From Actinomycetes bacterium (GTDB lineage: Bacteria; Actinomycetota; Acidimicrobiia; Acidimicrobiales; SZUA-35), in the NCBI GenBank assembly GCA_024227975.1, contig JAAETV010000213.1:1-34503 (forward strand): a stretch of DNA of 34,503 nucleotides. The letters run 5' to 3'. The notes beneath the pieces were generated by a model. The model was not told where the DNA came from and ran no database searches. It saw only the letters and a list, made by a program, of their open reading frames with translations. This document shows positions 25,001 through 34,133 of the stretch, in pieces. The position numbers were made by a program, and so were the translations under genes. Numbering within the stretch: position 1 is the first letter of the stretch; each line of letters starts with the position of its first letter.

Positions 25001-26593
25001 TTAGCTTGTCGAATCAGCAACCTGACTGACCATGGTTCGGGCGATCACCTTCAGGCAAAGGGTCTCGTCTGCACCTTCGAAGATACTCAAAACCCGGGCG
25101 TCTACGAAGTAGCGACTAACCGGGTACTCCTCGGCGTATCCCATACCTCCGTGGATCTGGAGGGACTCGCGGGTCACCCACTCGGCCGCCTTGCAGACGT
25201 AGGCCTTTACCATCGAGGCCTCCATCTTCCCCTCACCTTTGGCCATCATCCGTCCGACCGAGTAGGCGAACTGTCGAGCGGCCTGGATCAAGGCCGCCAT
25301 GCGGGTCAGCTTGGCTTGGGTCAGTTGGTAGTCGCCGATGGGTGAACCGAACACGACTCGGTCCTGGGCGTACTCCTTGGCTGCCTCATAGGCGGCCTGC
25401 ATCACGCCGATGGCACGGGCCGCAGTCTGGAGTCGTCCATTTTCAAATCCGGCCATTTGATAGTAGAAACCACGACCCTCTCCTTCAGTTTCACCGATCA
25501 GATTCTCGGCTGGTACGAGCCAGTTGTCGAACGCGACTTCATAGGAGTGCATGCCTCGATAGCCAAGTGTGTCGATCGGTCGACCTTCCATGGAGCCACC
25601 GGATTCCTGAGTCAATTTGAATCCTTCACCATCGCCCCGCTCCTTTGGAACGATGAATATGGAGAGACCCCGATGACCCTTGCTTCGATCTGGATCGGTC
25701 CTGGCCAAGAGCATCAACACGTCGGCTCTCGCCGCGAACGTGCACCAGGTCTTGACCCCGTTGATCAGCCAACCGTCATCGCTCCTGGTGGCCGTCACCT
25801 TGATGTTCGCAACATCAGAGCCGAAGTCGGGCTCAGTTACGGCAACCGCGTTCATGATCTCACCACTGGCTAGCCGAGGCAGCCAGGTCTGTTTCTGTTC
25901 TTCGGTCCCGCCCGCTTCCAAGGCCCTGGTCAGGATCTCGGGTCGGGTGATGAGTGATCCCGCAGCACCGAGGGAGGCCCGGCTCAGCTCCTCGGTTGCG
26001 ATGACCATTCCGTAGAAATCGGACTCGCCTCCTCCGGCGAATCCCCCATAGGCCTCTGGAATCGAGAGACCGAACAGCCCCATCTCGGCCAAGCCCTGGA
26101 TCAGGGGCTCGGGGATGTCACTGTTTTCTCGATGGATGTGTTCGGCCGCCGGGGCCACCTGCTCATCGGCGAACCGGCGGAAGGTGTCCTGTACGAGCTC
26201 GAAGTCGTCGTCGAGATGGCGCGGGCCGTCCTCGCCGGCCAGAGAGGCCAGCGCAGCCGGGTCACGCCAGGAGGTGACGAAGGCCCGGGCTGGATCCAGC
26301 GCGGTGGTCGTGGTATTCCAGATCGCCTCTCGGCCCCAGACCTTGGCCCCGAGGTCGGCAACGACGTCGGCTACGAAGACGCAAGTGAGCCGGGCTTCGA
26401 CTTCGCCCTTGGCCCCATAGTCGAGCATCGATCGAGCTGTCTCCACCGCGGCTGCGGCGTGGGCGAGGTCGTAGGCCAGCACCTGATCGGCATCGACGGA
26501 GCCGGTTTCGGCCAGGGATTGGGTTGCACTACGGACCACGCCGGCCGCCGTTTCGATGGCGGCAGCAGCGTCGGAGAGGTCAGGTTCGATCAT
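25001..26593 (-). CDS. Long acyl-CoA dehydrogenase with N-terminal extension, (2S)-methylsuccinyl-CoA dehydrogenase-like
   Basis: This 530-residue flavoprotein is about 140 residues longer than classical family members. The N-terminal helical extension (about 1-125, DLAHAAAAVETARSMLDYGA, CVFVADVVADLGAKVWGRE) resembles that of (2S)-methylsuccinyl-CoA dehydrogenase of the ethylmalonyl-CoA pathway. The classical core follows: AVTEPDFGSDVANI, a beta domain, SLQIHGGMGYAEEYPVSRY and catalytic-base candidate E506 in SIFEGADET. A TACCGT box 9-14 nt before the ATG suggests a near-leaderless mRNA. The pathway assignment is tentative, since no ethylmalonyl-CoA mutase or crotonyl-CoA carboxylase gene is in the window. 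Confidence 0.88.
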   Translation of the reverse strand: MIEPDLSDAAAAIETAAGVVRSATQSLAETGSVDADQVLAYDLAHAAAAVETARSMLDYGAKGEVEARLTCVFVADVVADLGAKVWGREAIWNTTTTALDPARAFVTSWRDPAALASLAGEDGPRHLDDDFELVQDTFRRFADEQVAPAAEHIHRENSDIPEPLIQGLAEMGLFGLSIPEAYGGFAGGGESDFYGMVIATEELSRASLGAAGSLITRPEILTRALEAGGTEEQKQTWLPRLASGEIMNAVAVTEPDFGSDVANIKVTATRSDDGWLINGVKTWCTFAARADVLMLLARTDPDRSKGHRGLSIFIVPKERGDGEGFKLTQESGGSMEGRPIDTLGYRGMHSYEVAFDNWLVPAENLIGETEGEGRGFYYQMAGFENGRLQTAARAIGVMQAAYEAAKEYAQDRVVFGSPIGDYQLTQAKLTRMAALIQAARQFAYSVGRMMAKGEGKMEASMVKAYVCKAAEWVTRESLQIHGGMGYAEEYPVSRYFVDARVLSIFEGADETLCLKVIARTMVSQVADSTS

Positions 26594-26754
26594 GGTCGAC
26601 CACGGTAGACGTCGATCTCGCCTCTCTCACAGTCCGCCCCAACCATCGTCGGCGACTGGTCCGCCCCGGATGGTCGGGACCTCCCCTGCCCCTCGTGGCG
26701 TGCGAGGTTCAGGAGGTGCGCCGATAGGGGCACCGACCCGGTAGGACGATGACT

Positions 26755-26778
26755 ATTCGCCCTCGCCAGAGGGCGAAT
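26755..26778. other. Perfect 10-bp hairpin interrupting repeat copy 2
   Basis: ATTCGCCCTC (26755-26764) and GAGGGCGAAT (26769-26778) pair exactly across GCCA. Compared with the copy near 19798, it lies in about 28 extra nt between the shared GATGAC and AAACCG. It may also terminate the selenoprotein transcript on the minus strand. Confidence 0.6.
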
Positions 26779-26842
26779 GAGTAAACCGAGCGGTCCCTAT
26801 CCGCTAGGCCCCTTGGCCCCTTTCCTGGTCAGCCTCCGGTGA
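26777..26842 (+). CDS. Candidate small peptide ORF (begins MSKPSGPYPLGP)
   Basis: ATG 26777 opens a 21-codon frame whose first 12 residues nearly repeat the peptide encoded at 19798-19836. The remainder reads LAPFLVSLR and overlaps the end of the selenoprotein gene on the other strand. The ribosome site (AGAGGG) is weak. The coding status is uncertain. Confidence 0.25.
   Translation: MSKPSGPYPLGPLAPFLVSLR
26783..26813 (+). repeat. 31-nt dispersed repeat, copy 2
   Basis: Identical to 19804-19834 except for one base (A at 26789). Here the internal stem is AGCGG/CCGCT around TCCCTAT. Confidence 0.85.
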
Positions 26843-27344
26843 GCTTCTCGATCAATGCCTCGATTGCCTTGTCGGCGATCGTTGTCATCTCGTCGTCGGT
26901 TCGATCCTGGATTGGGTGTTCGACGAAGTATCGGGCCGGCTGGAAACCGATGGCCTCACCCTGAGACTGGGCAGCATCGACGAAGACCTGGCTGGCGACG
27001 AACACTCCCGGGACACCACGGCGCTCGAGATCAGCGATGTCGTGCACACTGCACGACGTGCAGCTGCCTCAATCGGCTAATGCCTCGATCACAGCGTCAC
27101 AACTGGTCGCGATCTCGTGGCGAAGGTCGACGGGGGCCGGCTTGGAGAACGTTGGCTTGGTGTAGCGGGAGACTTGCGCTCCCATGTCAACCAACCTCTC
27201 TTCCAACCGATCGAGGAACTTGTCTCCCCGTGGCTTGGAAATGTCAAGCAGTCCGATCCGCAAACCCTTGATGCCGCTCGGCCGAGCAGCAGGCTCGATG
27301 GACTGGGCCGACTTGCCGGCGGTTGGGTCGAGTACAACCGTCAT
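26829..27344 (-). CDS. UGSC-family selenoprotein
   Basis: The frame encodes 171 residues if TGA 27071-27069 is read as selenocysteine. The motif is then EALAD-U92-G-S-C95-T-S-C98-SVHD, the defining UGSC signature of a known bacterial selenoprotein family. Upstream is a conserved-looking alpha/beta half (GLRIGLLDISKPRGDKFLDRL, AQVSRYTKPTFSKPAP, ATSCDAVIEAL). Downstream is VHDIADLERRGVPGVFVASQVF and a C-terminal helix. Both halves lie in one frame with no other stop. AAGGGAG precedes the ATG. An 8-bp hairpin lies just after the TGA. It sits 46 nt downstream of the thioredoxin-fusion gene on the same strand. A redox role is inferred from the UxxC; the substrate is unknown. Confidence 0.92.
27039..27057 (-). 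promoter_or_regulatory. Predicted bacterial SECIS hairpin
   Basis: Read on the minus strand, GTCGTGCA pairs perfectly over 8 bp with TGCACGAC around the loop GTG. The loop starts 19 nt after the in-frame TGA and begins with G. The geometry nearly matches that of the hairpin at 8484-8502. An alternative, nearer 6-bp stem (CTGCAC/GTGCAG) would place the loop only 11 nt away. Confidence 0.75.
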
Positions 27345-27390
27345 GGTTCAGCTCCCTTCAGATAGAGGTTCAGATGAAATCCGAGGTTCC

Positions 27391-28938
27391 TCACCGCTGA
27401 GGCACTCCCCTAATACGCCTTGCGACGGGGATGCTCCCCTTCGGTCCTCCCACCCAGCCTCCCAGAACGGCGGAGAATAGGCCAGCGTCGCCACCAGCAT
27501 GCACGATCTGCAGGCCGCCAGGACGGAATTTCGGGAGCCGGTTTCCGGCGAGCTCAACTGGGAGTCCCTCGTCGATTCCGTCGACTCCTCGCAGGAGGCG
27601 ATCACTGTCGAGGGTGAGGAGCTCGTCGAGCTCCTGGCTGAGTCGCGCCCGGTCCCAGCCCGCTTGGCGGAAGATGCGGCCATGTTCGGGACCGACTACC
27701 AGCATGGCATCGAACCCGATCACCAGTTTGGGGTGGAAGGTGACAGCGAGGACACCAGCCATTGACCGGGCCAATGACTCAGGGGTACGGGAGAGCTGAT
27801 CGACGATGGCTGTCGGCCCCTGACCGGCATAGATGGTGACGGCATCGACGCCGGGGTCAAGGCCCATGTGGGTGGCCAGCGGATCGAATGGTGAATCGAA
27901 TTCCCGTTCGGCGAAACACAGTCCGAGCTTGCTTGGCGACCCCATGAGTGCCATGTCAATGCCGTTCGCTGCGCTCGCCAACGGAGTCTGGCCGTCCGGC
28001 GAGACTCCCGAGGTGGTGGGGTCGGGGGGGTGGGGAGTCTTGCTGATCGGGGGGCGGCCACCGCCTAGGTTGCGGACAACGAGTTGGAGGGTGCGGCCGA
28101 TGGTGAGGTTGGCGCGGTTGCCTTGGCCCAACACGTTGGCCCCGCTGTTCATGCCAATCCGGTTGGTGATGGGTCCGTTCACGATCAGAATCGGCCCCGA
28201 GAAGAAGGTGGTGGCGATCAGGCCGTGCATGTTGAACTCGTCGGTGCAGGCCGCTTCGACTGCGGTCAGGATCACAGGCAGATACTCGGGCTTGGCTCCG
28301 GCAAGGACAGCGTTGATGGCGATCTGTTCGACTGTGACCTCGTTCAGATCCGGGGGCACGATGGCAATGACCTCATCGGGCTGACGGGTCGTGCCCTCCA
28401 ACATGCGCAGTACCCGAGCTTCGGTCGGCGGAACGACGGGTAGCCCATCGGACCAGCCGCGATCGAAACCGGCCTCGATCTCGTCTTCCAAGCGGGCTAG
28501 CTCGATGCGGCGACTGGTGAGCGATGAGCCGGAGAACCGCACCGTCAAGAGGTCGACCATCGATGGATCGCATGACAGCGAGCCACAGCCGGGCCGCTGT
28601 TCGGGGAGGTCCGGACCCAGATGTGTCTGACCGGTGAACGCCTCCCACTGGGAGCGTGACCAGCCGACGATGCGTTCGGTTTCCTGACCGTCTTGCACCT
28701 TCATCATGGTCGGCACGGTCTCGATGTCGTGCGACCATGACATGGCTAGTTGGGTGTCATCGACGACCGTGGCCGAGCCTTCGGGGAAGAGGGGGTCGTC
28801 TTGGGTGAAGACCGTCAGCTCGAGCCCCCGCCGCGCCAGGTCATCGAGGACGGGAGCCACCAGCTCACAGGTCGGGCAGTCACGTTTGACCACGGCGACA
28901 ACGCCTTCAGGGAGAGGTTGCTTGGCCAGTCCTGTCAT
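27391..28938 (-). CDS. Thioredoxin-domain fusion protein linked to the UGSC selenoprotein
   Basis: This is a 515-residue protein. Residues 1-105 form a thioredoxin-like domain with C21-P-T-C24 (VVKRDCPTCELVAP) and a cis-proline in IETVPTMMKV. A Cys-bearing segment, GCGSLSC, follows at about 116-122. The rest (about 150-515) is a conserved-looking domain of unknown function with GLPVVPPTEARVLRML, AGAKPEYLPVILTAVEAA, IVNGPITNRIGMNSGANVLGQGNRAN and FHPKLVIGFDAMLVVGP. I recall such large domains beside UGSC proteins but cannot assign activity. GAAGGGA precedes the ATG. It is the first gene of a two-gene unit with the selenoprotein and may be its electron donor. Confidence 0.82.
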   Translation of the reverse strand: MTGLAKQPLPEGVVAVVKRDCPTCELVAPVLDDLARRGLELTVFTQDDPLFPEGSATVVDDTQLAMSWSHDIETVPTMMKVQDGQETERIVGWSRSQWEAFTGQTHLGPDLPEQRPGCGSLSCDPSMVDLLTVRFSGSSLTSRRIELARLEDEIEAGFDRGWSDGLPVVPPTEARVLRMLEGTTRQPDEVIAIVPPDLNEVTVEQIAINAVLAGAKPEYLPVILTAVEAACTDEFNMHGLIATTFFSGPILIVNGPITNRIGMNSGANVLGQGNRANLTIGRTLQLVVRNLGGGRPPISKTPHPPDPTTSGVSPDGQTPLASAANGIDMALMGSPSKLGLCFAEREFDSPFDPLATHMGLDPGVDAVTIYAGQGPTAIVDQLSRTPESLARSMAGVLAVTFHPKLVIGFDAMLVVGPEHGRIFRQAGWDRARLSQELDELLTLDSDRLLRGVDGIDEGLPVELAGNRLPKFRPGGLQIVHAGGDAGLFSAVLGGWVGGPKGSIPVARRIRGVPQR

Positions 28939-29153
28939 TTGCTGGTTCCCTTCGTTCGGACTGCGGCTATGAGCCTCGTCGACTCCACCCAGGGGTGCAA
29001 ACGGGCCCGGATCCCGTCTGGGGCGAGTGAGACAGTATTCACATCCATTGTTCGGGCTGATACCGAGCGTACTACTCTGCTGGAACTCCTTTTGCTGGTG
29101 CCACTAGCGAGGTGAATGGAGATGGTTTTGGGATCTAGTTCGGGCGTGGAGCA

Positions 29154-30011
29154 GTGCTGAGCATCAGGTTCTATGGTGTTCGTGGTTCGACGCCTTGCTG
29201 TTGTGATTCCACCCGCGGTTTCGGTGGGAACACCACGTGCGTGCTTGTCGAGGTCGGCGACGAGATGCCTATCATCTGCGATCTCGGGACCGGACTCCGC
29301 TATCTGGGGTGGGACCTGATGGCCCGCCGCGAGCAAGCGGGGACCGATGAGCCGTTCCGGGCTACCGCTCTTGTCAGCCATCTTCACTGGGACCACATCC
29401 AAGGCATCCCCTTCTTCCGGCCCCTCCTGTCCGAGGGGGCCGTTATCGACATGTATGGACCGAGCCAGCCCGGAAGCTCCCTCAAGGTCGAGTTCTGTGA
29501 TCACATCCGCCCCCCGGTGTTTCCGGTGCCGCTGGGTGCCCTGCCCGGCACTGTCAACTACCACGACGTTCACAATGATGTCGTCTCCATCGGATCGGCC
29601 ACGGTCACCTCGTTCAGTGTTCCCCATGTCGGGCCAACCAACGGGTATCGCATCGATGCTGATGGTGGGTCGGTTGCTTTCATCTGTGATCATCAGCAGC
29701 CAATCGATGGCTCACTGGAAGTCCCGCCCCACATCGTCGAAGCCTGCGCAGGGGTCGATGTCTTGATCCACGATGCCCAATTCAGCGCCCATGAGTTCGC
29801 CCTCAACCCGGACTGGGGACACTGCACACCCGACTTCGCCCTGGAGGTCGCTTACCGTAGTGAAGTCAAACGTCTTGCTCTGTTCCATCATGATCCGGCC
29901 CACGATGATCAGTGGATCAGAGACGAGGTCTGCCGGATCCAGGCTCTGGCCGGGTCCGATATCGAGATCATAGGAGCGGCCGAAGGGCTGACCCTTCACT
30001 CCGGAAGCTGA
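29154..30011 (+). CDS. MBL-fold metallo-hydrolase
   Basis: This is a 285-residue metallo-beta-lactamase-fold protein with a GTG start after GGAG. It opens with RFYGVRGSTP, then GGNTTCVLVEV and D43 in CDLGTG. The metal motif is HLHWDH (H76, H78, D80, H81). Later ligands are likely in VPHVGPTNG, ICDHQQ and HDAQFSAHE, and a C-terminal LFHHDPAHDD follows. It resembles the phosphodiesterase-like MBL proteins that begin with YGVRGS. A cyclic-nucleotide or related phosphodiester could be the substrate, but this is not established. The flavin reductase gene starts 16 nt after its stop. Confidence 0.9.
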   Translation: MLSIRFYGVRGSTPCCCDSTRGFGGNTTCVLVEVGDEMPIICDLGTGLRYLGWDLMARREQAGTDEPFRATALVSHLHWDHIQGIPFFRPLLSEGAVIDMYGPSQPGSSLKVEFCDHIRPPVFPVPLGALPGTVNYHDVHNDVVSIGSATVTSFSVPHVGPTNGYRIDADGGSVAFICDHQQPIDGSLEVPPHIVEACAGVDVLIHDAQFSAHEFALNPDWGHCTPDFALEVAYRSEVKRLALFHHDPAHDDQWIRDEVCRIQALAGSDIEIIGAAEGLTLHSGS

Positions 30012-30027
30012 GCTGATCGAGGATCCC

Positions 30028-30534
30028 ATGACCGACAGCAGCAACGATCCGGTAATCGACCCGGGTGACTTCCGTCAGACCCTCGGCCACTTTGCGACTG
30101 GGGTGACAGTCGTGACCGCAGGCGGGTCCAACGGTCCGGTTGGGGTTGCCATTGGATCATTCGCCTCGATCTCACTCGACCCTCCTCTCGTCGGTTTCTT
30201 CCTTGGCACCGAGTCGGGAAGCTGGCCACAGATGGAAGAAGTCGGGCACTTCTGTGTGAACATCCTCCGCTCCGACCAGCAGGAGTTGTGTGGGCTCATG
30301 GCCTCGAAGTCAGCCGACAAGTTCGCCGGCGTCGAGACGACACCGGCTCCTGGTACCGGGGCACCCATCCTCCCCGGTGTGCTCGGGGTCATCGACTGCC
30401 GAATCGACCGTGTGGTCGAGACCGGCGACCACAATCTGATCATCGGCCGGGTCCTCCATCTCGGTGTTATCAAAGATGGTGACGTCGGACCCATGGTCTT
30501 CTTCAAGGGGCAATACGGCTCGTTCGCCCCCTGA
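30028..30534 (+). CDS. Flavin reductase family protein
   Basis: This is a 168-residue FMN-binding split-barrel protein of standard length. Motifs are FRQTLGHFATGVTVVT, PVGVAIGSFASISLDPPLVGF, HFCVNILRSDQQELC and the C-terminal GDHNLIIGRVLHL. GAGGA precedes the ATG. Relatives reduce FMN/FAD with NAD(P)H for two-component monooxygenases; the partner oxygenase is not visible. It is probably cotranscribed with the MBL gene. Confidence 0.92.
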   Translation: MTDSSNDPVIDPGDFRQTLGHFATGVTVVTAGGSNGPVGVAIGSFASISLDPPLVGFFLGTESGSWPQMEEVGHFCVNILRSDQQELCGLMASKSADKFAGVETTPAPGTGAPILPGVLGVIDCRIDRVVETGDHNLIIGRVLHLGVIKDGDVGPMVFFKGQYGSFAP

Positions 30535-30635
30535 ACCTTGCTCAGGCCTCCAGCCACCCTTCGTGATTATCTAGCGACTAGGTAGTCCCTCAAGTGGGGC
30601 GTGTGGTGTGAGGCGTACAGCAGGAGGCCCGGCGG

Positions 30636-31529
30636 GTGGTGCGAGTGAGCGGTTCGTGGACGATGGCGGCTCTGTCCGTGGTCTCCCTCGTTGGCTTGGT
30701 CTGGCTCGTTCCGTCCGGGGCCTTTCTCATGGCCTTCCTCGGGGTAGTCATACTCAGCCATGAGGCCGGCCACCTACTCGTAGCGCGCCGGGTCGGGATG
30801 CGTCCCACCGAGTTCTTCTGGGGCTTCGGACCTGAGATCGTTGCCCTCGAGCACAATGATTGCCGCTATGGCCTGAAACTGCTCTTCCTCGGGGGCTACG
30901 TGCGCCTGATCGGCATGACCCCTTCATCCGAGCTGCCCGACGGGTTCGATGAGGCCGACACCTACCGGGCCGCCTCACATCGGGGTCGGCTGGCCACCAT
31001 CTTGGCCGGCCCGGTGGTGAACATCGTCATGGCCTGGCTCGCTTTCACGGCCGCCGCCGTCTTCGATGGCAGTGGACTCGGTGCGGCACTGACTGTGGGC
31101 GGGGGTGATGTCTGGTATGTGGTCTCGGGAACCGGTCAGGCCCTGTGGATCTGGGTGGCCAATATCGGCGACTACCTCGGCTCATTCTTCGACACCACGG
31201 GTCTGAGCGAGCCCCCTGTTCGATTCATGTCGCCCGTTTCACAGGCCGAGGTCAGCGGCTGGGCTGTTGGCAACGGGTTGACGACGACCCTGCGTTGGTT
31301 CGGGATCTTGTCCTGCGCGGTTGGTGTGGTGAACCTCCTCCCTCTACCCCCACTCGATGGTTCTCACGCTCTGGTGGCAGGGGTCGAAGGTGGTCTCGAT
31401 CGGCTACGAAAGGGCTCGACCGTCCGCCTCGATGTGACCCGACTGGTGCCGCTGGCCTATGTGACGATCGGTGTGCTCGTGTTCTTGTCATTGACGGCAC
31501 TGGTGATGGACATCCGAGACATCACCTGA
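30636..31529 (+). CDS. Site-2 protease family intramembrane metalloprotease
   Basis: This is a 297-residue polytopic membrane protein with a GTG start after AGGAGG. H42-E-x-x-H46 (ILSHEAGHLLVARR) lies in an early membrane segment, and the third zinc ligand is in NLLPLPPLDGSHAL near the C-terminus. It cleaves membrane-embedded substrates such as anti-sigma factors. The PDZ domain usual in RseP/Rip1 is missing; the segment between the two halves (FDGSG... SQAEVSG) is short and not PDZ-like. It may therefore recognise substrates differently. Confidence 0.92.
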   Translation: MVRVSGSWTMAALSVVSLVGLVWLVPSGAFLMAFLGVVILSHEAGHLLVARRVGMRPTEFFWGFGPEIVALEHNDCRYGLKLLFLGGYVRLIGMTPSSELPDGFDEADTYRAASHRGRLATILAGPVVNIVMAWLAFTAAAVFDGSGLGAALTVGGGDVWYVVSGTGQALWIWVANIGDYLGSFFDTTGLSEPPVRFMSPVSQAEVSGWAVGNGLTTTLRWFGILSCAVGVVNLLPLPPLDGSHALVAGVEGGLDRLRKGSTVRLDVTRLVPLAYVTIGVLVFLSLTALVMDIRDIT

Positions 31530-31583
31530 CCGGGTGCCGGCAGAAGCGGTCGCCTCGTCGGACCTTGAGTATCGTCTTGGCTC

Positions 31584-32111
31584 ATGCCGATATATGCCCT
31601 TGGTGATGCCATACCCAAGATCCATCCCCGCGCCTTCATCCATCCCGAGGCCATCATCATCGGTGATGTCGAGATCGGTGAGGAGTCGTCGATCTGGCCC
31701 TGCGCCGTGCTTCGGGCCGACGAGATCGGTTCGAGGATCGTGGTCGGGGCCAGGACCTCGATCCAAGACGGCACCGTGTTGCATGTCACCGATGGGTTGG
31801 ACACCGTTGTTGGCGACGAGTGTGTGATCGGACACATCGTCCATATGGAGGGATGCACTATCGAAAGCAGGGCCCTCGTCGGCAATGGGGCCGTGGTTCT
31901 CCACCGGGCCATCGTCCGCAGTTGTTCTCTTGTTGGCTCCAATGCCGTCGTCACCAACGACATGGAGGTGCCGTCGAAGGCTATGGCCCTCGGCATTCCA
32001 GCCAAGATCCGGCCTGACAGCGTCACCCCGGAGATGATCAGCGACGGGGTCGACAAGTATCTGCACCGGACCAAGCGTTACCAGAGTGGGCTCCATCGCA
32101 TCGACCGCTGA
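31584..32111 (+). CDS. Gamma-carbonic-anhydrase-like left-handed beta-helix protein
   Basis: This 175-residue hexapeptide-repeat protein has PEAIIIGDVEIGEESSIWPCAVLRAD, then ARTSIQDGTVLHV and CVIGHIVHMEGCTIESRALVGNG. Zinc-ligand candidates are H67, H84 and H87; the position that is His in classical Cam/YrdA-type enzymes (LHGC) is E89 here, so carbonic anhydrase activity is uncertain. A TATCGT box lies 9-14 nt before the ATG. It stands between the site-2 protease gene and sufB on the same strand. Confidence 0.87.
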   Translation: MPIYALGDAIPKIHPRAFIHPEAIIIGDVEIGEESSIWPCAVLRADEIGSRIVVGARTSIQDGTVLHVTDGLDTVVGDECVIGHIVHMEGCTIESRALVGNGAVVLHRAIVRSCSLVGSNAVVTNDMEVPSKAMALGIPAKIRPDSVTPEMISDGVDKYLHRTKRYQSGLHRIDR

Positions 32112-32148
32112 GGCCGTTTCGATGGTGTCCAGACCGAAGCGGAGTTGT

Positions 32149-32154
32149 TACTAT
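32149..32154 (+). promoter_or_regulatory. Candidate -10 box upstream of sufB (TACTAT)
   Basis: TACTAT lies 65 nt before the chosen sufB start. Between them a hairpin, CTCACC/GGTGAG (32180-32185 and 32193-32198), sits just upstream of the ribosome site GGAG. No clear -35 is visible. Confidence 0.3.
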
Positions 32155-32218
32155 CTGCGTAGGAGAAATTCGCCTTCCTCTCACCCGCAGCCGGTGAGGG
32201 TTGACTTGGAGTCCCCCG

Positions 32219-33622
<1,404 letters not shown>

Positions 33623-33653
33623 CCCCGCCCCCGCCCGAGCGGCGCAGGCTTGG

Positions 33654-33659
33654 TAGCCT
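33654..33659 (+). promoter_or_regulatory. Candidate -10 box for the ABM gene (TAGCCT)
   Basis: TAGCCT lies at -13 to -8 relative to ATG 33667, without a Shine-Dalgarno, as before two other genes in the window. Confidence 0.4.
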
Positions 33660-33666
33660 TGGGCCA

Positions 33667-34035
33667 ATGGCTGTGGTCAAGATCAACGCTCTGGAAATCC
33701 CGTCCCAAGCTGGTGAGGAGATCGTGAAGCGATTCTCTGCCCGCATCGATGAGCTATCGGCGTTGGCCGGCTTCGAAGGGTTCGAGCTTCTCCGCCCCAC
33801 GGCCGAGACCGAGTCGCGCTGGTTCGTCTACACCCGCTGGGCCGACGAGGCCAGCTACCAGGCCTGGCGAAACAGTGAGACCTTCGATCGTGGTCATGCC
33901 GGCTCTGGTGGCCCTGGTGGCGCAGGCAGCGGCCGCCCGGGTGGGGGAGAGCACAATGGTGGAGGGCGCCAGCCGGTGGCGATGGGGGCCACATTGCTGG
34001 AGTTCGAGGTGACCCTCTCCGCCATCCCCTCGTAG
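33667..34035 (+). CDS. Antibiotic biosynthesis monooxygenase (ABM)-domain protein
   Basis: This is a 122-residue protein with a ferredoxin-like ABM fold: VVKINALEIP, EEIVKRFSARIDELSALAGFEGFELLRP, RWFVYTRWADEASYQAWRNSETFDRGH, and a last strand LLEFEV. A Gly-rich insertion (about 79-101, GSGGPGGAGSGRPGGG...) interrupts the domain before the last strand. The spacing of WRNSETF resembles heme-degrading MhuD/IsdG-type members, and the neighbouring sufB would fit iron metabolism, but heme ligands cannot be confirmed. Confidence 0.82.
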   Translation: MAVVKINALEIPSQAGEEIVKRFSARIDELSALAGFEGFELLRPTAETESRWFVYTRWADEASYQAWRNSETFDRGHAGSGGPGGAGSGRPGGGEHNGGGRQPVAMGATLLEFEVTLSAIPS

Positions 34036-34133
34036 GCCGTTCTCGCTCGGCAATAGGGGGATGGGGCTCTGCGGCGATAGCCCAGGGGTACCCCGTCGAG
34101 ATGGCGACGAACTCGTTGACTCAGAGTAGAGGG

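Noticed and set aside
26594..26828. Possible tRNA-Sec or other RNA gene in the gap beside the selenoprotein
   Set aside because: No acceptor stem, T-loop consensus or TCA anticodon arm could be assembled. Only the repeat and hairpin are supported.
27391..27393. Third possible selenocysteine TGA at the end of the thioredoxin-fusion gene (reads ...PQR-U-GTSDFI)
   Set aside because: Readthrough adds only six codons, no hairpin follows at the right distance, and no family motif requires it. It is an ordinary stop.
28935..29693. 252-codon minus-strand frame over the MBL hydrolase
   Set aside because: The plus-strand gene carries the HxHxDH metal site, and the minus frame resembles no family.
34085..34094. 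GGGGTACCCC palindrome between convergent genes
   Set aside because: Short, with no spacer or tract that would make it a credible terminator or operator; chance is likely in GC-rich DNA.
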